Part shown: piece after piece, positions 7,809 through 15,028 of the stretch
How positions within the stretch are numbered: position 1 is the first letter of the stretch
Layout of the letters: each line of letters starts with the position of its first letter
Origin: Flavobacteriales bacterium
GTDB taxonomy: Bacteria > Bacteroidota > Bacteroidia > Flavobacteriales > PHOS-HE28
Length of the DNA stretch: 19,830 bases
Direction of reading: 5' to 3'
Assembly: GCA_008016945.1 (NCBI GenBank)
Contig: SSGN01000213.1
Span: 1 to 19,830, forward strand
Notes under the pieces: model-generated
Seen by the model: only the letters and a program-made list of their open reading frames with translations
Told to the model about the DNA's origin: nothing
Database searches by the model: none
Position numbers and translations under genes: made by a program

Positions 7809-8369
7809 CTAAGAGGTCACGTTCACGTTAAGGCTGAAGAAAGCACTGCCTTGATCGTAGGGCATGAAACCATACTCGAGCTTGCCACCGCTTTTCCGAG
7901 CGATGTCGATCATCCCCAGCCCGCCACCTCCTTTGTTGGTATAGGTGCCGTCGGCAAGGGTCTCTCGGTAGAATTCGCGGAGTTGATCGGGCTCCAGCGT
8001 GTTGATGTGGTCCAGGTGTTCCTTCAAACGGTCCACCTCGGCACCGTCCATCAGGTTTCCCGTTAGGACCTGGTACCCATGGCCAACCTGTGCGATCATG
8101 ACCACGCCGTGCGGCTCTGCGGTCGGCTCGGTCCTGTGATCCGTGTCGTTCCGCTGTCCTGCATGATGGTGATACAGGTTCTGCAGGCACTCCATCACCA
8201 CGTTGAGGACGCGCTTGCGGGTCCGCATATCGGATTCGATCCCGTCCATCTTGCGCTCGGTGGCGATCAGCAGGGCAGTGATCAGCTCCGGAGTCAGCGT
8301 CCCTTTGAAGGAAAGCATCACCCGATGGCGCTCCAGTTCGTGGTACAGGTCGTGGATCCGGTCCAGCAT
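7809..8369 (-). CDS. siaB: SiaB family protein kinase (GHKL fold)
   Basis: A 186-residue cytosolic kinase with a histidine-kinase-like GHKL ATPase fold, the expected kinase for the SiaC protein encoded next to it. Visible motifs are an N-box NVVMECLQNLYHH (Glu60, Asn64) and a glycine-rich lid GGGGLGMIDIARKSGGKL (147-164). There is no dimerisation/phosphoacceptor histidine domain and no sensor domain, as expected for SiaB, which phosphorylates a threonine in its partner. The frame is open further upstream to 8453, but ATG 8369 (MLDRIHDLYHELERHRVMLSFKG) gives the family's usual N-terminus and length. siaB comes first and siaC follows. The methyltransferase gene at 8501 is divergent. Confidence 0.88.
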   Translation of the reverse strand: MLDRIHDLYHELERHRVMLSFKGTLTPELITALLIATERKMDGIESDMRTRKRVLNVVMECLQNLYHHHAGQRNDTDHRTEPTAEPHGVVMIAQVGHGYQVLTGNLMDGAEVDRLKEHLDHINTLEPDQLREFYRETLADGTYTNKGGGGLGMIDIARKSGGKLEYGFMPYDQGSAFFSLNVNVTS

Positions 8370-8428
8370 CGATGCGGTGGTTCTGCGGCTATGTCCTACA
8401 AAGAACACTCCACCTGCGCGGTATGTGC

Positions 8429-8445
8429 CTCCCCGCTGCGGGGAG
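8429..8445. repeat. Inverted repeat CTCCCCGC/GCGGGGAG between siaB and the methyltransferase
   Basis: A perfect 8-base inverted repeat around a single central base lies in the 131-base divergent region between siaB (start 8369) and the methyltransferase (start 8501), just upstream of the candidate plus-strand promoter. On the plus strand TTTT follows. It could be an operator or a short terminator-like hairpin; the sequence does not decide. Confidence 0.5.
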
Positions 8446-8457
8446 TTTTCCACGGAA

Positions 8458-8487
8458 TTGTCAACCCGTGCCGGGTAGGTACATTCG
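8458..8487 (+). promoter_or_regulatory. Candidate Bacteroidota promoter for the methyltransferase/ZIP unit
   Basis: TTG (8458-8460), 19 bases of spacer, then TACATTCG (8480-8487) fits the TTTG-N19-TAnnTTTG pattern with one mismatch in each box. It lies 13 bases before the ATG at 8501. Confidence 0.45.
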
Positions 8488-8500
8488 CGCCTCGCAGGCC

Positions 8501-9229
8501 ATGGGTTGGTTCAAACATTGGTTCGGTACGCGGTATTACGCGCTCCTCTACGGGCATCGCGACGTTGCGGATGCACGGTCCTGGACCGATGCCATCCTTG
8601 CCCGTTGGAGCCTTCCCCATGGTGCCCGACTGCTGGACCTTGCTTGCGGCCGTGGACGGCATGCCCGGTTCTTCGCGGAGGCCGGTCTGGAGGTGGTGGG
8701 GGTGGATATCTCGGAAGCCAGTATCGCCGAGGCTCGGATGGCAGCGCCCCAAGCGCGCTTCGTGGTACACGATATGCGCCAGGTCCTCGAGCCGGAGGCC
8801 TTCGATGCCGCCTGCTGCTTGTTCACCAGCCTGGGCTACTTCGAGGACTTTGAGGATGATCGCGCGGTTTTCCGCGCCGCCTTCGCGGCCTTGAGGCCCG
8901 GTGGCCGTTTCGTGGTGGATTTCATGAACAGCGCGCTTGTCATCCGCGATCTGGTCCCCGAAGAGCGACTTCGCAAGGAGGGCGTGGATTTCACACTTCG
9001 CCGTTCCTGTCGGGACCAGGTGCTGGTGAAGTGCATCTCGGTCCGCGATGGTGATGATGAGCATCACTTCGAAGAACGGGTTCAAGCACTTGCTCCCGAC
9101 CAACTGGAGGAAATGGCCCGTGCCGCTGGCTTTGTGATCGAGGACCGGACAGACGGCCCCGAACCACTTCCTTTCGATCCGGAAATGTCCCAGCGCTTCG
9201 TGCTCTGGATGCGCAAACCCTTCACATGA
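8501..9229 (+). CDS. Class I SAM-dependent methyltransferase
   Basis: A 242-residue Rossmann-fold methyltransferase. Motif I LLDLACGRGRHARFFAEAG (about residues 44-62; Asp46, Gly50, Gly52) is followed by VVGVDISEASIAEAR, with the acidic residue that binds the SAM ribose. Then come FVVHDMRQ, the post-motif strand AFDAACCLFTSLGYFEDF, LRPGGRFVVDFMN, and a C-terminal ALAPDQLEEMARAAGF that is typical of small-molecule or ubiquinone-type methyltransferases. The substrate cannot be told. ATG 8501 is chosen because the open frame upstream runs through siaB's leader and is unlike the family. Its TGA overlaps the ATG of the ZIP transporter (ATGA), so the two genes are translationally coupled. Confidence 0.87.
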   Translation: MGWFKHWFGTRYYALLYGHRDVADARSWTDAILARWSLPHGARLLDLACGRGRHARFFAEAGLEVVGVDISEASIAEARMAAPQARFVVHDMRQVLEPEAFDAACCLFTSLGYFEDFEDDRAVFRAAFAALRPGGRFVVDFMNSALVIRDLVPEERLRKEGVDFTLRRSCRDQVLVKCISVRDGDDEHHFEERVQALAPDQLEEMARAAGFVIEDRTDGPEPLPFDPEMSQRFVLWMRKPFT

Positions 9230-9930
9230 CGCTCGTTACCGTCCTGGCCTTCTTCCTTTTGCCCTTGCTCGCTGGTGCATTGGTCCGTGTAACACGGCCC
9301 GAGTCGAAATGGCTGAGTCTGCTTCTCTCCTTCAGCGGTGCCTTCCTACTAGCGGTGGTGTTCCTGCACATGCTGCCCGAACTCTACGCCGAAGAAGGGG
9401 CCCATATAGGCTTGTGGGTGCTTGGTGGATTCCTGTTACAGGTGGTGCTTGAATTCTTCAGCCAGGGCATAGAACACGGTCACATCCATCATCACGGTGG
9501 AAAGGCCCTGCCACTGGTGACCTTGTTCAGCCTTTGCCTGCACTCTTTCGCCGAGGGCATGCCCTTTGCCGATCCCAAGGTGGCGGGCGACCTGCCCTTC
9601 CTGTTCGGCGTGCTGCTGCACAAGATGCCCATGGCCATCGCCCTGGCCACGGTGCTGTTGCGCTCCGGCACCAGTGGTGCCTCCAGTTGGATCATGCTCG
9701 TGGTCTTCGCCCTTGCTGCACCGCTCGGCATCGGAACCGGTGTGTTGATCGGGGCCGAGGAGGGACACGGCTTCCTGCACCACATGCTCGGCCTGGCCAT
9801 CGGCATGTTGTTGCACATCAGCACCACCATCATCTTCGAGAGCGCCCCGGATCACCGGTTCAACGCCAAACGGTTCGTGGCCGTGGTGGTGGGAGTGGTG
9901 CTGGCCTTGCTCTCCGTACACCACCATTAA
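9226..9930 (+). CDS. ZIP family divalent metal transporter
   Basis: A 234-residue inner-membrane protein with about eight hydrophobic segments, the ZIP length and layout. A histidine-rich cytosolic loop EHGHIHHHGGK (83-93) separates TM3 and TM4, as in many ZIP carriers. TM4 has HSFAEG (106-111), matching the HNxxEG metal motif with Ser for Asn. TM5 has HKMP (132-135), where ZupT-type proteins have HNIPEG, so the TM5 glutamate is replaced by Met136. Zinc, iron or manganese uptake is the family role; the altered TM5 site makes the metal uncertain. It is translationally coupled to the upstream methyltransferase. Confidence 0.85.
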   Translation: MTLVTVLAFFLLPLLAGALVRVTRPESKWLSLLLSFSGAFLLAVVFLHMLPELYAEEGAHIGLWVLGGFLLQVVLEFFSQGIEHGHIHHHGGKALPLVTLFSLCLHSFAEGMPFADPKVAGDLPFLFGVLLHKMPMAIALATVLLRSGTSGASSWIMLVVFALAAPLGIGTGVLIGAEEGHGFLHHMLGLAIGMLLHISTTIIFESAPDHRFNAKRFVAVVVGVVLALLSVHHH

Positions 9931-10332
9931 GAGGCGGCAACGAAGAAGCGGTCTGTTCCACTTGGTAGTGGGCAGGTGAAGTGGCGAGGAAGTCACGACC
10001 ATTTCCACTTCTTCCCTTTTTCTCCTCTGCGCTTCTTCTCCTCTTCACTTTCACCCTTCTTCACCACCCGGATCCGCTCATGCTTCGCATAGAACGGATC
10101 CCGTAGACACCGCTACGCGATGATCCATAGGCTGTGCCCGACCGAAAATTAGCCTCGGGTTCCTTCGTTCTGGAGATCGCTATTTGAGCCGCGTCGGCGT
10201 ATGGGATCCAACGTGTGACGCCGTGCACCCCCGCGGCGGATGCACCGGCGTGGGCGGCCCCGGCGAGCTGCGGAGCCGTATGAGGTCCTTTTTTTTTCGT
10301 GGCCGGATACAATAGGTCTTCCCGGATTACGT
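9931..10332. other. Intergenic region without a confident gene; pyrimidine-rich tract and GC-rich structured stretch
   Basis: About 400 bases between the ZIP gene and the operator of the next operon. Bases 9999-10070 are strongly pyrimidine-rich on the plus strand. Read on the minus strand, 9993-10100 would encode a Lys/Glu-rich tail (from DPFYAKHERIRVV, ending KKWKWS and stop), but it is preceded by an in-frame TAG with no usable start after it. It may be the remnant of a frameshifted gene. Bases 10219-10250 hold an imperfect inverted repeat (CGCCGTGCA / TGCACCGGCG), and 10289-10297 is a run of nine T after more GC-rich sequence, which may act as a terminator. No RNA family recognised. Confidence 0.4.
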
Positions 10333-10356
10333 TACTTTGTAGTGCAAAGTACTTTG
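10333..10356 (+). promoter_or_regulatory. Palindromic operator with three ACTTTG half-sites overlapping the likely promoter
   Basis: TACTTTG (10333-10339), spacer TAGTG, CAAAGTA (10345-10351) form a 7-base inverted repeat. The right half is shared with a second palindrome, CAAAGTACTTTG (10345-10356), a perfect 12-mer. The array ends three bases before the ATG at 10360. TACTTTG also resembles the -7 promoter box, so a bound regulator would block transcription. The winged-helix protein encoded second in this operon is the obvious candidate to bind here (inference). Confidence 0.65.
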
Positions 10357-10359
10357 AAA

Positions 10360-11013
10360 ATGATCAAGAACGACCCCGCCCACGAGCTGTCCCATATCCG
10401 AGGGTTGATGGAGCGCAGCACCCGCTTCCTCAGCCTTAGTGGGCTCAGCGGCGTGGTGGCCGGCGTGGTGGCCCTCGGGGGGGCCACCCTGGCGCGCCAC
10501 CACATCACCGCGGCCCTTGCGGCCGGTACGGACACGCTCACCTATGGCACCATGCGCGGCCAGGTGCCGGCGGACGACCTGCGGTGGACCCTACTGATGG
10601 ATGCGGGCTTGGTGCTCTGCATGGCCTTGCTTGGTGCCTTTTGGTTCACCTGGCGTCGCAGCCGCCGCACCGGCCAAGATCTCTGGGATACCAGTGCCCG
10701 CCGTTTGATGGTGAACTTACTGGTCCCCCTGGTCGCGGGCGGGGTGTTCTGCTTGGCGCTCTTCTTCTACGGACTGCCGGGTCTGGTGGCACCTGCCACC
10801 TTGGTGTTCTATGGCCTGGCGCTGTTCAATGCGGGCAAGTACACCTTGGACGAAGTGCGTTGGCTGGGACTGAGCGAGCTGGTGTTGGGCCTGCTGGCAC
10901 TATTCTGGCTGGAGGCCGCGCTGCTCTTCTGGGCCTTTGGCTTCGGGGTGCTGCACATCTTCTATGGAGGGCTGATGTACCTGCGCCACGAACGTGGCAC
11001 GGAGCACGCATGA
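10360..11013 (+). CDS. Six-span membrane protein of unknown function, first gene of a six-gene operon
   Basis: A 217-residue inner-membrane protein with about six hydrophobic segments (roughly 23-42, 77-98, 118-140, 143-160, 168-185, 186-206) after a short polar head, MIKNDPAHELSHIRGLMERS. I recall Bacteroidota proteins with the same ELxxIRxLMERSxxFxSLSGLSGVxAG opening encoded directly before a winged-helix regulator; none has an assigned function. No catalytic motif is visible. ATG 10360 directly follows the ACTTTG operator, which supports this start over an open frame reaching 10240. The TGA overlaps the regulator's ATG. Confidence 0.8.
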   Translation: MIKNDPAHELSHIRGLMERSTRFLSLSGLSGVVAGVVALGGATLARHHITAALAAGTDTLTYGTMRGQVPADDLRWTLLMDAGLVLCMALLGAFWFTWRRSRRTGQDLWDTSARRLMVNLLVPLVAGGVFCLALFFYGLPGLVAPATLVFYGLALFNAGKYTLDEVRWLGLSELVLGLLALFWLEAALLFWAFGFGVLHIFYGGLMYLRHERGTEHA

Positions 11014-11297
11014 TCGAACTGCTCAATAAGGCCTTCGAGAGCCGGGTCCGTCTTGGGGTCATGGCCGTACTCGTGGTGAACGATTGGGTGGATCACGCCC
11101 GGCTGAAGGAGCTCTTGGGCGTGACCGATGGCAACCTCGCCAGCCACCTGGCCGCCCTGGAGGAACTGAAATATGTGCAGGTCCGCAAACGATTTGTGGG
11201 CAAGCGACCCAATACGAGCTACCGTTCCACCGTTACCGGCGCGAAGGCGTTCCGCGCACACCTGGACGCCATTGAACGTTTGATCCCCAGAACCTGA
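11010..11297 (+). CDS. Winged-helix transcriptional regulator (HTH_34-like)
   Basis: A 95-residue protein that is essentially one winged-helix domain. It opens LLNKAFESRVRLGVMAVL, has recognition-helix region ARLKELLGVTDGNLASHLAALE (about 31-52), and a wing YVQVRKRFVGKRPNTSYRST (about 56-75), ending in a helix for dimerisation. This matches the PF13601-type family related to MarR/ArsR folds, with no effector domain and no metal-binding cysteines. It starts within the stop codon of the upstream membrane gene (ATGA) and is followed by the next membrane gene after six bases. It probably represses its own operon through the palindromic site at 10333-10356; that is inference. Confidence 0.88.
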   Translation: MIELLNKAFESRVRLGVMAVLVVNDWVDHARLKELLGVTDGNLASHLAALEELKYVQVRKRFVGKRPNTSYRSTVTGAKAFRAHLDAIERLIPRT

Positions 11298-11303
11298 ACA
11301 TCC

Positions 11304-12857
11304 ATGTCCATCACGTCCGCAACATCCACACGTTCCCGTTGGTCCACCCTGTTCATGGTCCTGCTCCTTGCGTTGTTGTTCGACCGGCTGTTCTGGGACC
11401 GCTCGGTGGGGCTTAACCTCACGCTCTTCCCCCTGGCCGCGATGGCGCTGGCAGTCTGGCGCCATGGCTGGAACGGTATCTCGGTGCCGGCGCGGGTGGC
11501 TTACATCGGAACGGTGGTGTCCGCCACCATGGTGTATGTGCATCACAGTAGCCTGGCGATCACCGCCACCGTGGTGGGCCTGGTGCTCTTCGCGGGCCTG
11601 GTACACGAGCCTGCCTTGCGCAGTGTGCCGTTCGCCATCCCGCAGGCTTTGCTGGCCTTCTTCAGTGCACCGGCCGCTGGCTGGAACGGCCTGGCCGTGC
11701 TGCGTGACGGTGACACGCCTGCAGGCAGTGGATGGCGGTGGACCCGCATCGCCATCCTGCCCGCGTTGGTGGCAACGGCCTTCGTGCAGCTATACCGCGT
11801 TGGCAACCCGAAGTTCGACCAGCTCACCGCCGGGTTCTTCGACGGGATCTTCGACCTGCTTGGAGAGCTGCTCACCCCGCACCTGCTCTTCTTCCTCTTC
11901 GCTCTGATGGTGTGCGCCACCTTGGTGCGGCGCATGGCACCGGAGCTCGCCGCCCGATTCGAGCAGGGATACACCGATGCCATGGTGCGCGTACGCATCC
12001 GCCGACCGCAGTGGCTGGCCCCGCTGGCCATGGACGCGCTGGAACGCGAGCGCCGCGCCGGCGTGGTGCTGCTGGTGCTGGTGAACCTCGCCCTGCTCGT
12101 GGTGAACGCGATCGACATCGGCTGGGTGTGGTTCGGCTTCACGGTGCCCGAGGATTTCAGCCTGAAACAGTTCGTGCACGAGGGCACCTGGGCGCTGATC
12201 TGCAGCATCCTGCTGAGCATCGTGGTATTGCTGTACCTGTTCCGCGGCAACCTCAACTTCCACCCGCGCAACGCCACGTTGAAGCGGCTCGCGGTGGTGT
12301 GGGTGGTGCAGAACTTCATCCTCGGCATCTCGGTGTTCCTGCGCAACTACCACTACATCTCGTTCCACGGCCTGGCGTACAAACGGGTGGGGGTGGTCGT
12401 GTTCCTCGTGCTGGTGCTCATCGGACTCATCACCATGCTCATCAAGGTGCGCGAACGCCGCAGCTTCTTCTACCTGGTCCGGGTGAACGGCTGGGCCTGG
12501 TTCGTGGTACTGGTGGGCCTTACCACCGTGGATTGGGACAGCCTGATCGTACGTTACAATCTGCGGCACGACAACCCTGGCGAGATCGATATCGACAACT
12601 ACCTGCACATGAGCGACAAGGTGTTGCCGCTGCTCTACGCCGACCTGGACAAGGTGGAGCACCAGATGGCCCGGCACCGCAATAACCGCGTGCGCTGGGT
12701 GGAGCACCTGGATCCCGCTGAGTTCCGGCGCGAGTTGGATGAGAAGCGCGGGCGATTCCTGCAGCGCTATGCGGGCCTGCATTGGCAGGAGTATAGCTGG
12801 GCCGATCACCGGACCATGGCGGCATTGAAGGGGGCGGGCTTGAACGTACGGCCATGA
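11304..12857 (+). CDS. Large polytopic membrane protein, DUF4173/DUF4153-like
   Basis: A 517-residue inner-membrane protein with about 12 hydrophobic segments and a soluble C-terminal tail of about 100 residues. The family-like signatures are in the last third: a FILGISVFLRNYHYI stretch, FHGLAYKRVGVVVFLVL, and DWDSLIVRYNL, comparable to the YGLTxLR and DALIARYN segments of DUF4173/DUF4153 proteins, whose function is unknown. The tail (EIDIDNYLHMSDKVLPLLYA and a WQEYSW end) is predicted soluble. It sits six bases after the winged-helix regulator and overlaps the next gene by four bases. I am confident it is a membrane protein of this kind, less so of which DUF number applies. Confidence 0.82.
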   Translation: MSITSATSTRSRWSTLFMVLLLALLFDRLFWDRSVGLNLTLFPLAAMALAVWRHGWNGISVPARVAYIGTVVSATMVYVHHSSLAITATVVGLVLFAGLVHEPALRSVPFAIPQALLAFFSAPAAGWNGLAVLRDGDTPAGSGWRWTRIAILPALVATAFVQLYRVGNPKFDQLTAGFFDGIFDLLGELLTPHLLFFLFALMVCATLVRRMAPELAARFEQGYTDAMVRVRIRRPQWLAPLAMDALERERRAGVVLLVLVNLALLVVNAIDIGWVWFGFTVPEDFSLKQFVHEGTWALICSILLSIVVLLYLFRGNLNFHPRNATLKRLAVVWVVQNFILGISVFLRNYHYISFHGLAYKRVGVVVFLVLVLIGLITMLIKVRERRSFFYLVRVNGWAWFVVLVGLTTVDWDSLIVRYNLRHDNPGEIDIDNYLHMSDKVLPLLYADLDKVEHQMARHRNNRVRWVEHLDPAEFRRELDEKRGRFLQRYAGLHWQEYSWADHRTMAALKGAGLNVRP

Positions 12858-13336
12858 ACCTCGCCGACCTCCGATACATCCGCCGCTGGTTGATCTTCTT
12901 CATGGTCGCTTTGTTGGTGAGCGGCCTTACCGCCGTTCCATTGGAATGGGGTACCCGGTGGCTGGCCGATCTCACACACGCATGGGGCGGGCCTTGGGCG
13001 GATTGGACCGCCCGTACGGCCGAGGCCTTGGCCCAGGTTGGTGCAACCTATCCCATGTTGTTCTACGGCACCGACTGGCTCGCCTTCGCCCATGTGGTGA
13101 TCGCCCTGGCCTTCATTGGCCCCTACCGCGATCCCGTGCGAAACAAATGGGTGGTGGAGTGGGGCTTGTGGTGCTGCCTGCTGGTACTTCCACTCGCCTT
13201 TCTGTGGGCCCCGGTGCGTGGCATTCCCTTCTTCTGGCGTTGTGTGGACGCTTCTTTCGGCGTGATCGGTGCCCTGCCCCTATGGTTGGTGCTCAAGCGG
13301 ATCGATGCGGATCACCTCAAGCCTTCCCGTCCATGA
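12854..13336 (+). CDS. Four-span membrane protein of unknown function, 160 aa
   Basis: A 160-residue inner-membrane protein with hydrophobic segments near 10-29, 72-92, 98-120 and 130-148. A soluble loop (about 30-70) contains several tryptophans, and a short basic tail follows. No motif is recognised. It starts in the stop codon of the DUF4173-like gene (ATGA) and its own stop overlaps the start of the EEP enzyme, so all three are translationally coupled. Similar small membrane proteins occur in Bacteroidota as hypothetical proteins, to my recollection. Confidence 0.8.
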   Translation: MNLADLRYIRRWLIFFMVALLVSGLTAVPLEWGTRWLADLTHAWGGPWADWTARTAEALAQVGATYPMLFYGTDWLAFAHVVIALAFIGPYRDPVRNKWVVEWGLWCCLLVLPLAFLWAPVRGIPFFWRCVDASFGVIGALPLWLVLKRIDADHLKPSRP

Positions 13337-14244
13337 ACAACGCTAAGTACCGCGAGCTCTGGGCCACGGTGGTCACACTTTCCCTGGCCCTGGTCGGTGC
13401 CTTCGCTCCTGACGCCTACCTGCCCATGCTGTTCCGTGCGTTCATCGTGCCACTAGCGCTGGCCCTGGGCCTCTTGGCAGCCGCGAGTACACTGTGGCGG
13501 CGGTGGTGGCTGGCGCAGGGGGCCTTGTTGGGCGTCGCCATCTTGCTCATCCATGTACCGGTGGCCAGCGTGGAGCAGGCCGGTTCCGGACGCACGGCGT
13601 TGCGCATCTTCCACATGAACGTGCTGCAACCGAACACCGCGTTCGCTGAAGCCATTGCGGTGGCCCGGGCCAGCGATGCCGATGTGATCAGCGTACAGGA
13701 GGTGGGGGCTGAGTGGGCCGAGGCCCTGTTGCAAGGGCTGGTCGCGAGCCACCCGTACGCACACCTTGAACCACGCAACAACTGCTATGGGATCGCCCTG
13801 TTCAGTAAACGGCCTTTCCAGAAGGTGGAACTGCTGGAGGTGGAAGGTACTCCGTTCATCGAAGCTCGCATCGATATGGCCGGTAGATCGGTGCGTTTGC
13901 TGGCGGTGCACGCCACCTCCCCGATCAGCTACGAACATTTCCGCAGGCGGAACGTGCAATTGGAACTGTTGGGCGCTCACCTCGCGTGCATCGAGGAGGC
14001 CACCATCCTGGTGGGTGACCTGAACACCGTGCCGTGGGACACGGCCTTCGCGCGATTCTGTGGACGTACAGGTCTGCGCAGCACCACCCGAGCCTTCCAA
14101 CGCACCTGGCCGGCGCTGGGGCCCCTGGCCGCCATCCCGCTGGACCATGTGCTGGTGTCGCCGGAGGTCGGCTGCGCGGCCTTGCGCACTGTGCACATCC
14201 CCGGCAGCGACCACCGCGGCCTCTTGGCGGAACTGACCCTCTGA
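13333..14244 (+). CDS. Membrane-anchored endonuclease/exonuclease/phosphatase (EEP) family protein
   Basis: A 303-residue protein: three N-terminal hydrophobic segments (about 9-25, 29-52, 57-74) and then an EEP (DNase I-like) domain. All metal and catalytic positions are present: Asn96 in FHMNVL, Glu123 in VISVQEV, His193 in AVHATSP, Asp229 and Asn231 in GDLN, Asp271-His272 in PLDHVLV, and Asp293-His294 in SDHRG. It should therefore be an active Mg-dependent phosphodiesterase or phosphomonoesterase. Substrates in the superfamily range from nucleic acids to inositol phosphates and sphingomyelin, and membrane anchoring favours an envelope or lipid substrate (inference). The layout resembles E. 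coli YafD-like proteins. It overlaps the upstream gene by four bases and the next starts four bases later. Confidence 0.87.
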   Translation: MNNAKYRELWATVVTLSLALVGAFAPDAYLPMLFRAFIVPLALALGLLAAASTLWRRWWLAQGALLGVAILLIHVPVASVEQAGSGRTALRIFHMNVLQPNTAFAEAIAVARASDADVISVQEVGAEWAEALLQGLVASHPYAHLEPRNNCYGIALFSKRPFQKVELLEVEGTPFIEARIDMAGRSVRLLAVHATSPISYEHFRRRNVQLELLGAHLACIEEATILVGDLNTVPWDTAFARFCGRTGLRSTTRAFQRTWPALGPLAAIPLDHVLVSPEVGCAALRTVHIPGSDHRGLLAELTL

Positions 14245-14248
14245 GGCC

Positions 14249-14947
14249 ATGGATCCCGCCACCAAGCGACTTTGGGTGTGGATGACGGTGTTCTTCATCG
14301 CCATGGCCTTTCTGGAGAGTGCCGTGGTGGTGTACCTGCGGGCGCTGTACTACCCCGATGGTTTCCGTTTCCCGCTGGTGCCCATGGACCCCGGCCTGGT
14401 GGCCACGGAGGTGGGCCGCGAGTTCGCCACTCTGGTGATGCTGCTGGCCCCCGCCGCCCTGGTGACGCGCTCCGCCCTGGGGCGTTTCGCCTGGTTCTGC
14501 TACGGCTTCGGGGTCTGGGACATCTTCTACTACGTATGGTTGAAGGTGCTGCTGGACTGGCCCGCCTCCCTCGCGGAGCCCGACCTCCTGTTCCTGATCC
14601 CCGTGCCGTGGGTGGGGCCTGTGTGGGCGCCCATTACCGTGTCGGTGGGTTTGATCGTGCTTGCTGTCCTGCTGTTGCGGGGGCAGGCCATCATGCCTGA
14701 AGGGCTCGTGGACGAATGGACATGGACGTTGCTCGTTTCCGGGGCCGTGCTCATCATCCTGTCTTTCGTGTCCGGCCAATGGACCGGAGCACTGGATCCT
14801 ACAACTGGCCCCAGCGCCCCGGCATGGCCATCGGGAACGGGTCTGTCCGATGCTTGGGATCATACATGGCCATGGTTCGCGGCCGGATGTATGCTGGCCT
14901 TCGCGGGCCTGTGGCGGGTGGGGCGAAGAGGCCGTGGACAGCCGTAG
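14249..14947 (+). CDS. Membrane protein of unknown function, 232 aa, last gene of the operon
   Basis: An inner-membrane protein with about six hydrophobic segments, including MTVFFIAMAFLESAVVVYL, FATLVMLLAPAALVT, VSVGLIVLAVLLLRG, LLVSGAVLIILSFVSG and WFAAGCMLAFAGLW. It has a conspicuous aromatic patch (WFCYGFGVWDIFYYVWLK, about 91-108) and a proline/glycine-rich loop before the last helix. Not recognised. It starts four bases after the EEP gene. An AT-rich stretch without an obvious hairpin follows, so I cannot place a terminator. Confidence 0.78.
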   Translation: MDPATKRLWVWMTVFFIAMAFLESAVVVYLRALYYPDGFRFPLVPMDPGLVATEVGREFATLVMLLAPAALVTRSALGRFAWFCYGFGVWDIFYYVWLKVLLDWPASLAEPDLLFLIPVPWVGPVWAPITVSVGLIVLAVLLLRGQAIMPEGLVDEWTWTLLVSGAVLIILSFVSGQWTGALDPTTGPSAPAWPSGTGLSDAWDHTWPWFAAGCMLAFAGLWRVGRRGRGQP

Positions 14948-15028
14948 GGTCCCGGTCTGAACATTATTCTTTTTTCAACGTTAAACGCGTATTGGACGCA
15001 ACCCGATCAAGAGGGGCCGTCTATTGAA

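Noticed and set aside
10061..10312. 83-codon minus-strand frame as an intact gene
   Set aside because: No recognisable family and Ser/Gly/Ala-rich; kept only as part of a possible remnant.
9931..10332. tmRNA, RNase P RNA or SRP RNA in the long structured gap
   Set aside because: None of the conserved core sequences of these RNAs could be found on either strand.
11790..12809. 339-codon minus-strand frame
   Set aside because: Shadow of the DUF4173-like gene, His/Gln/Val-rich without domain motifs.
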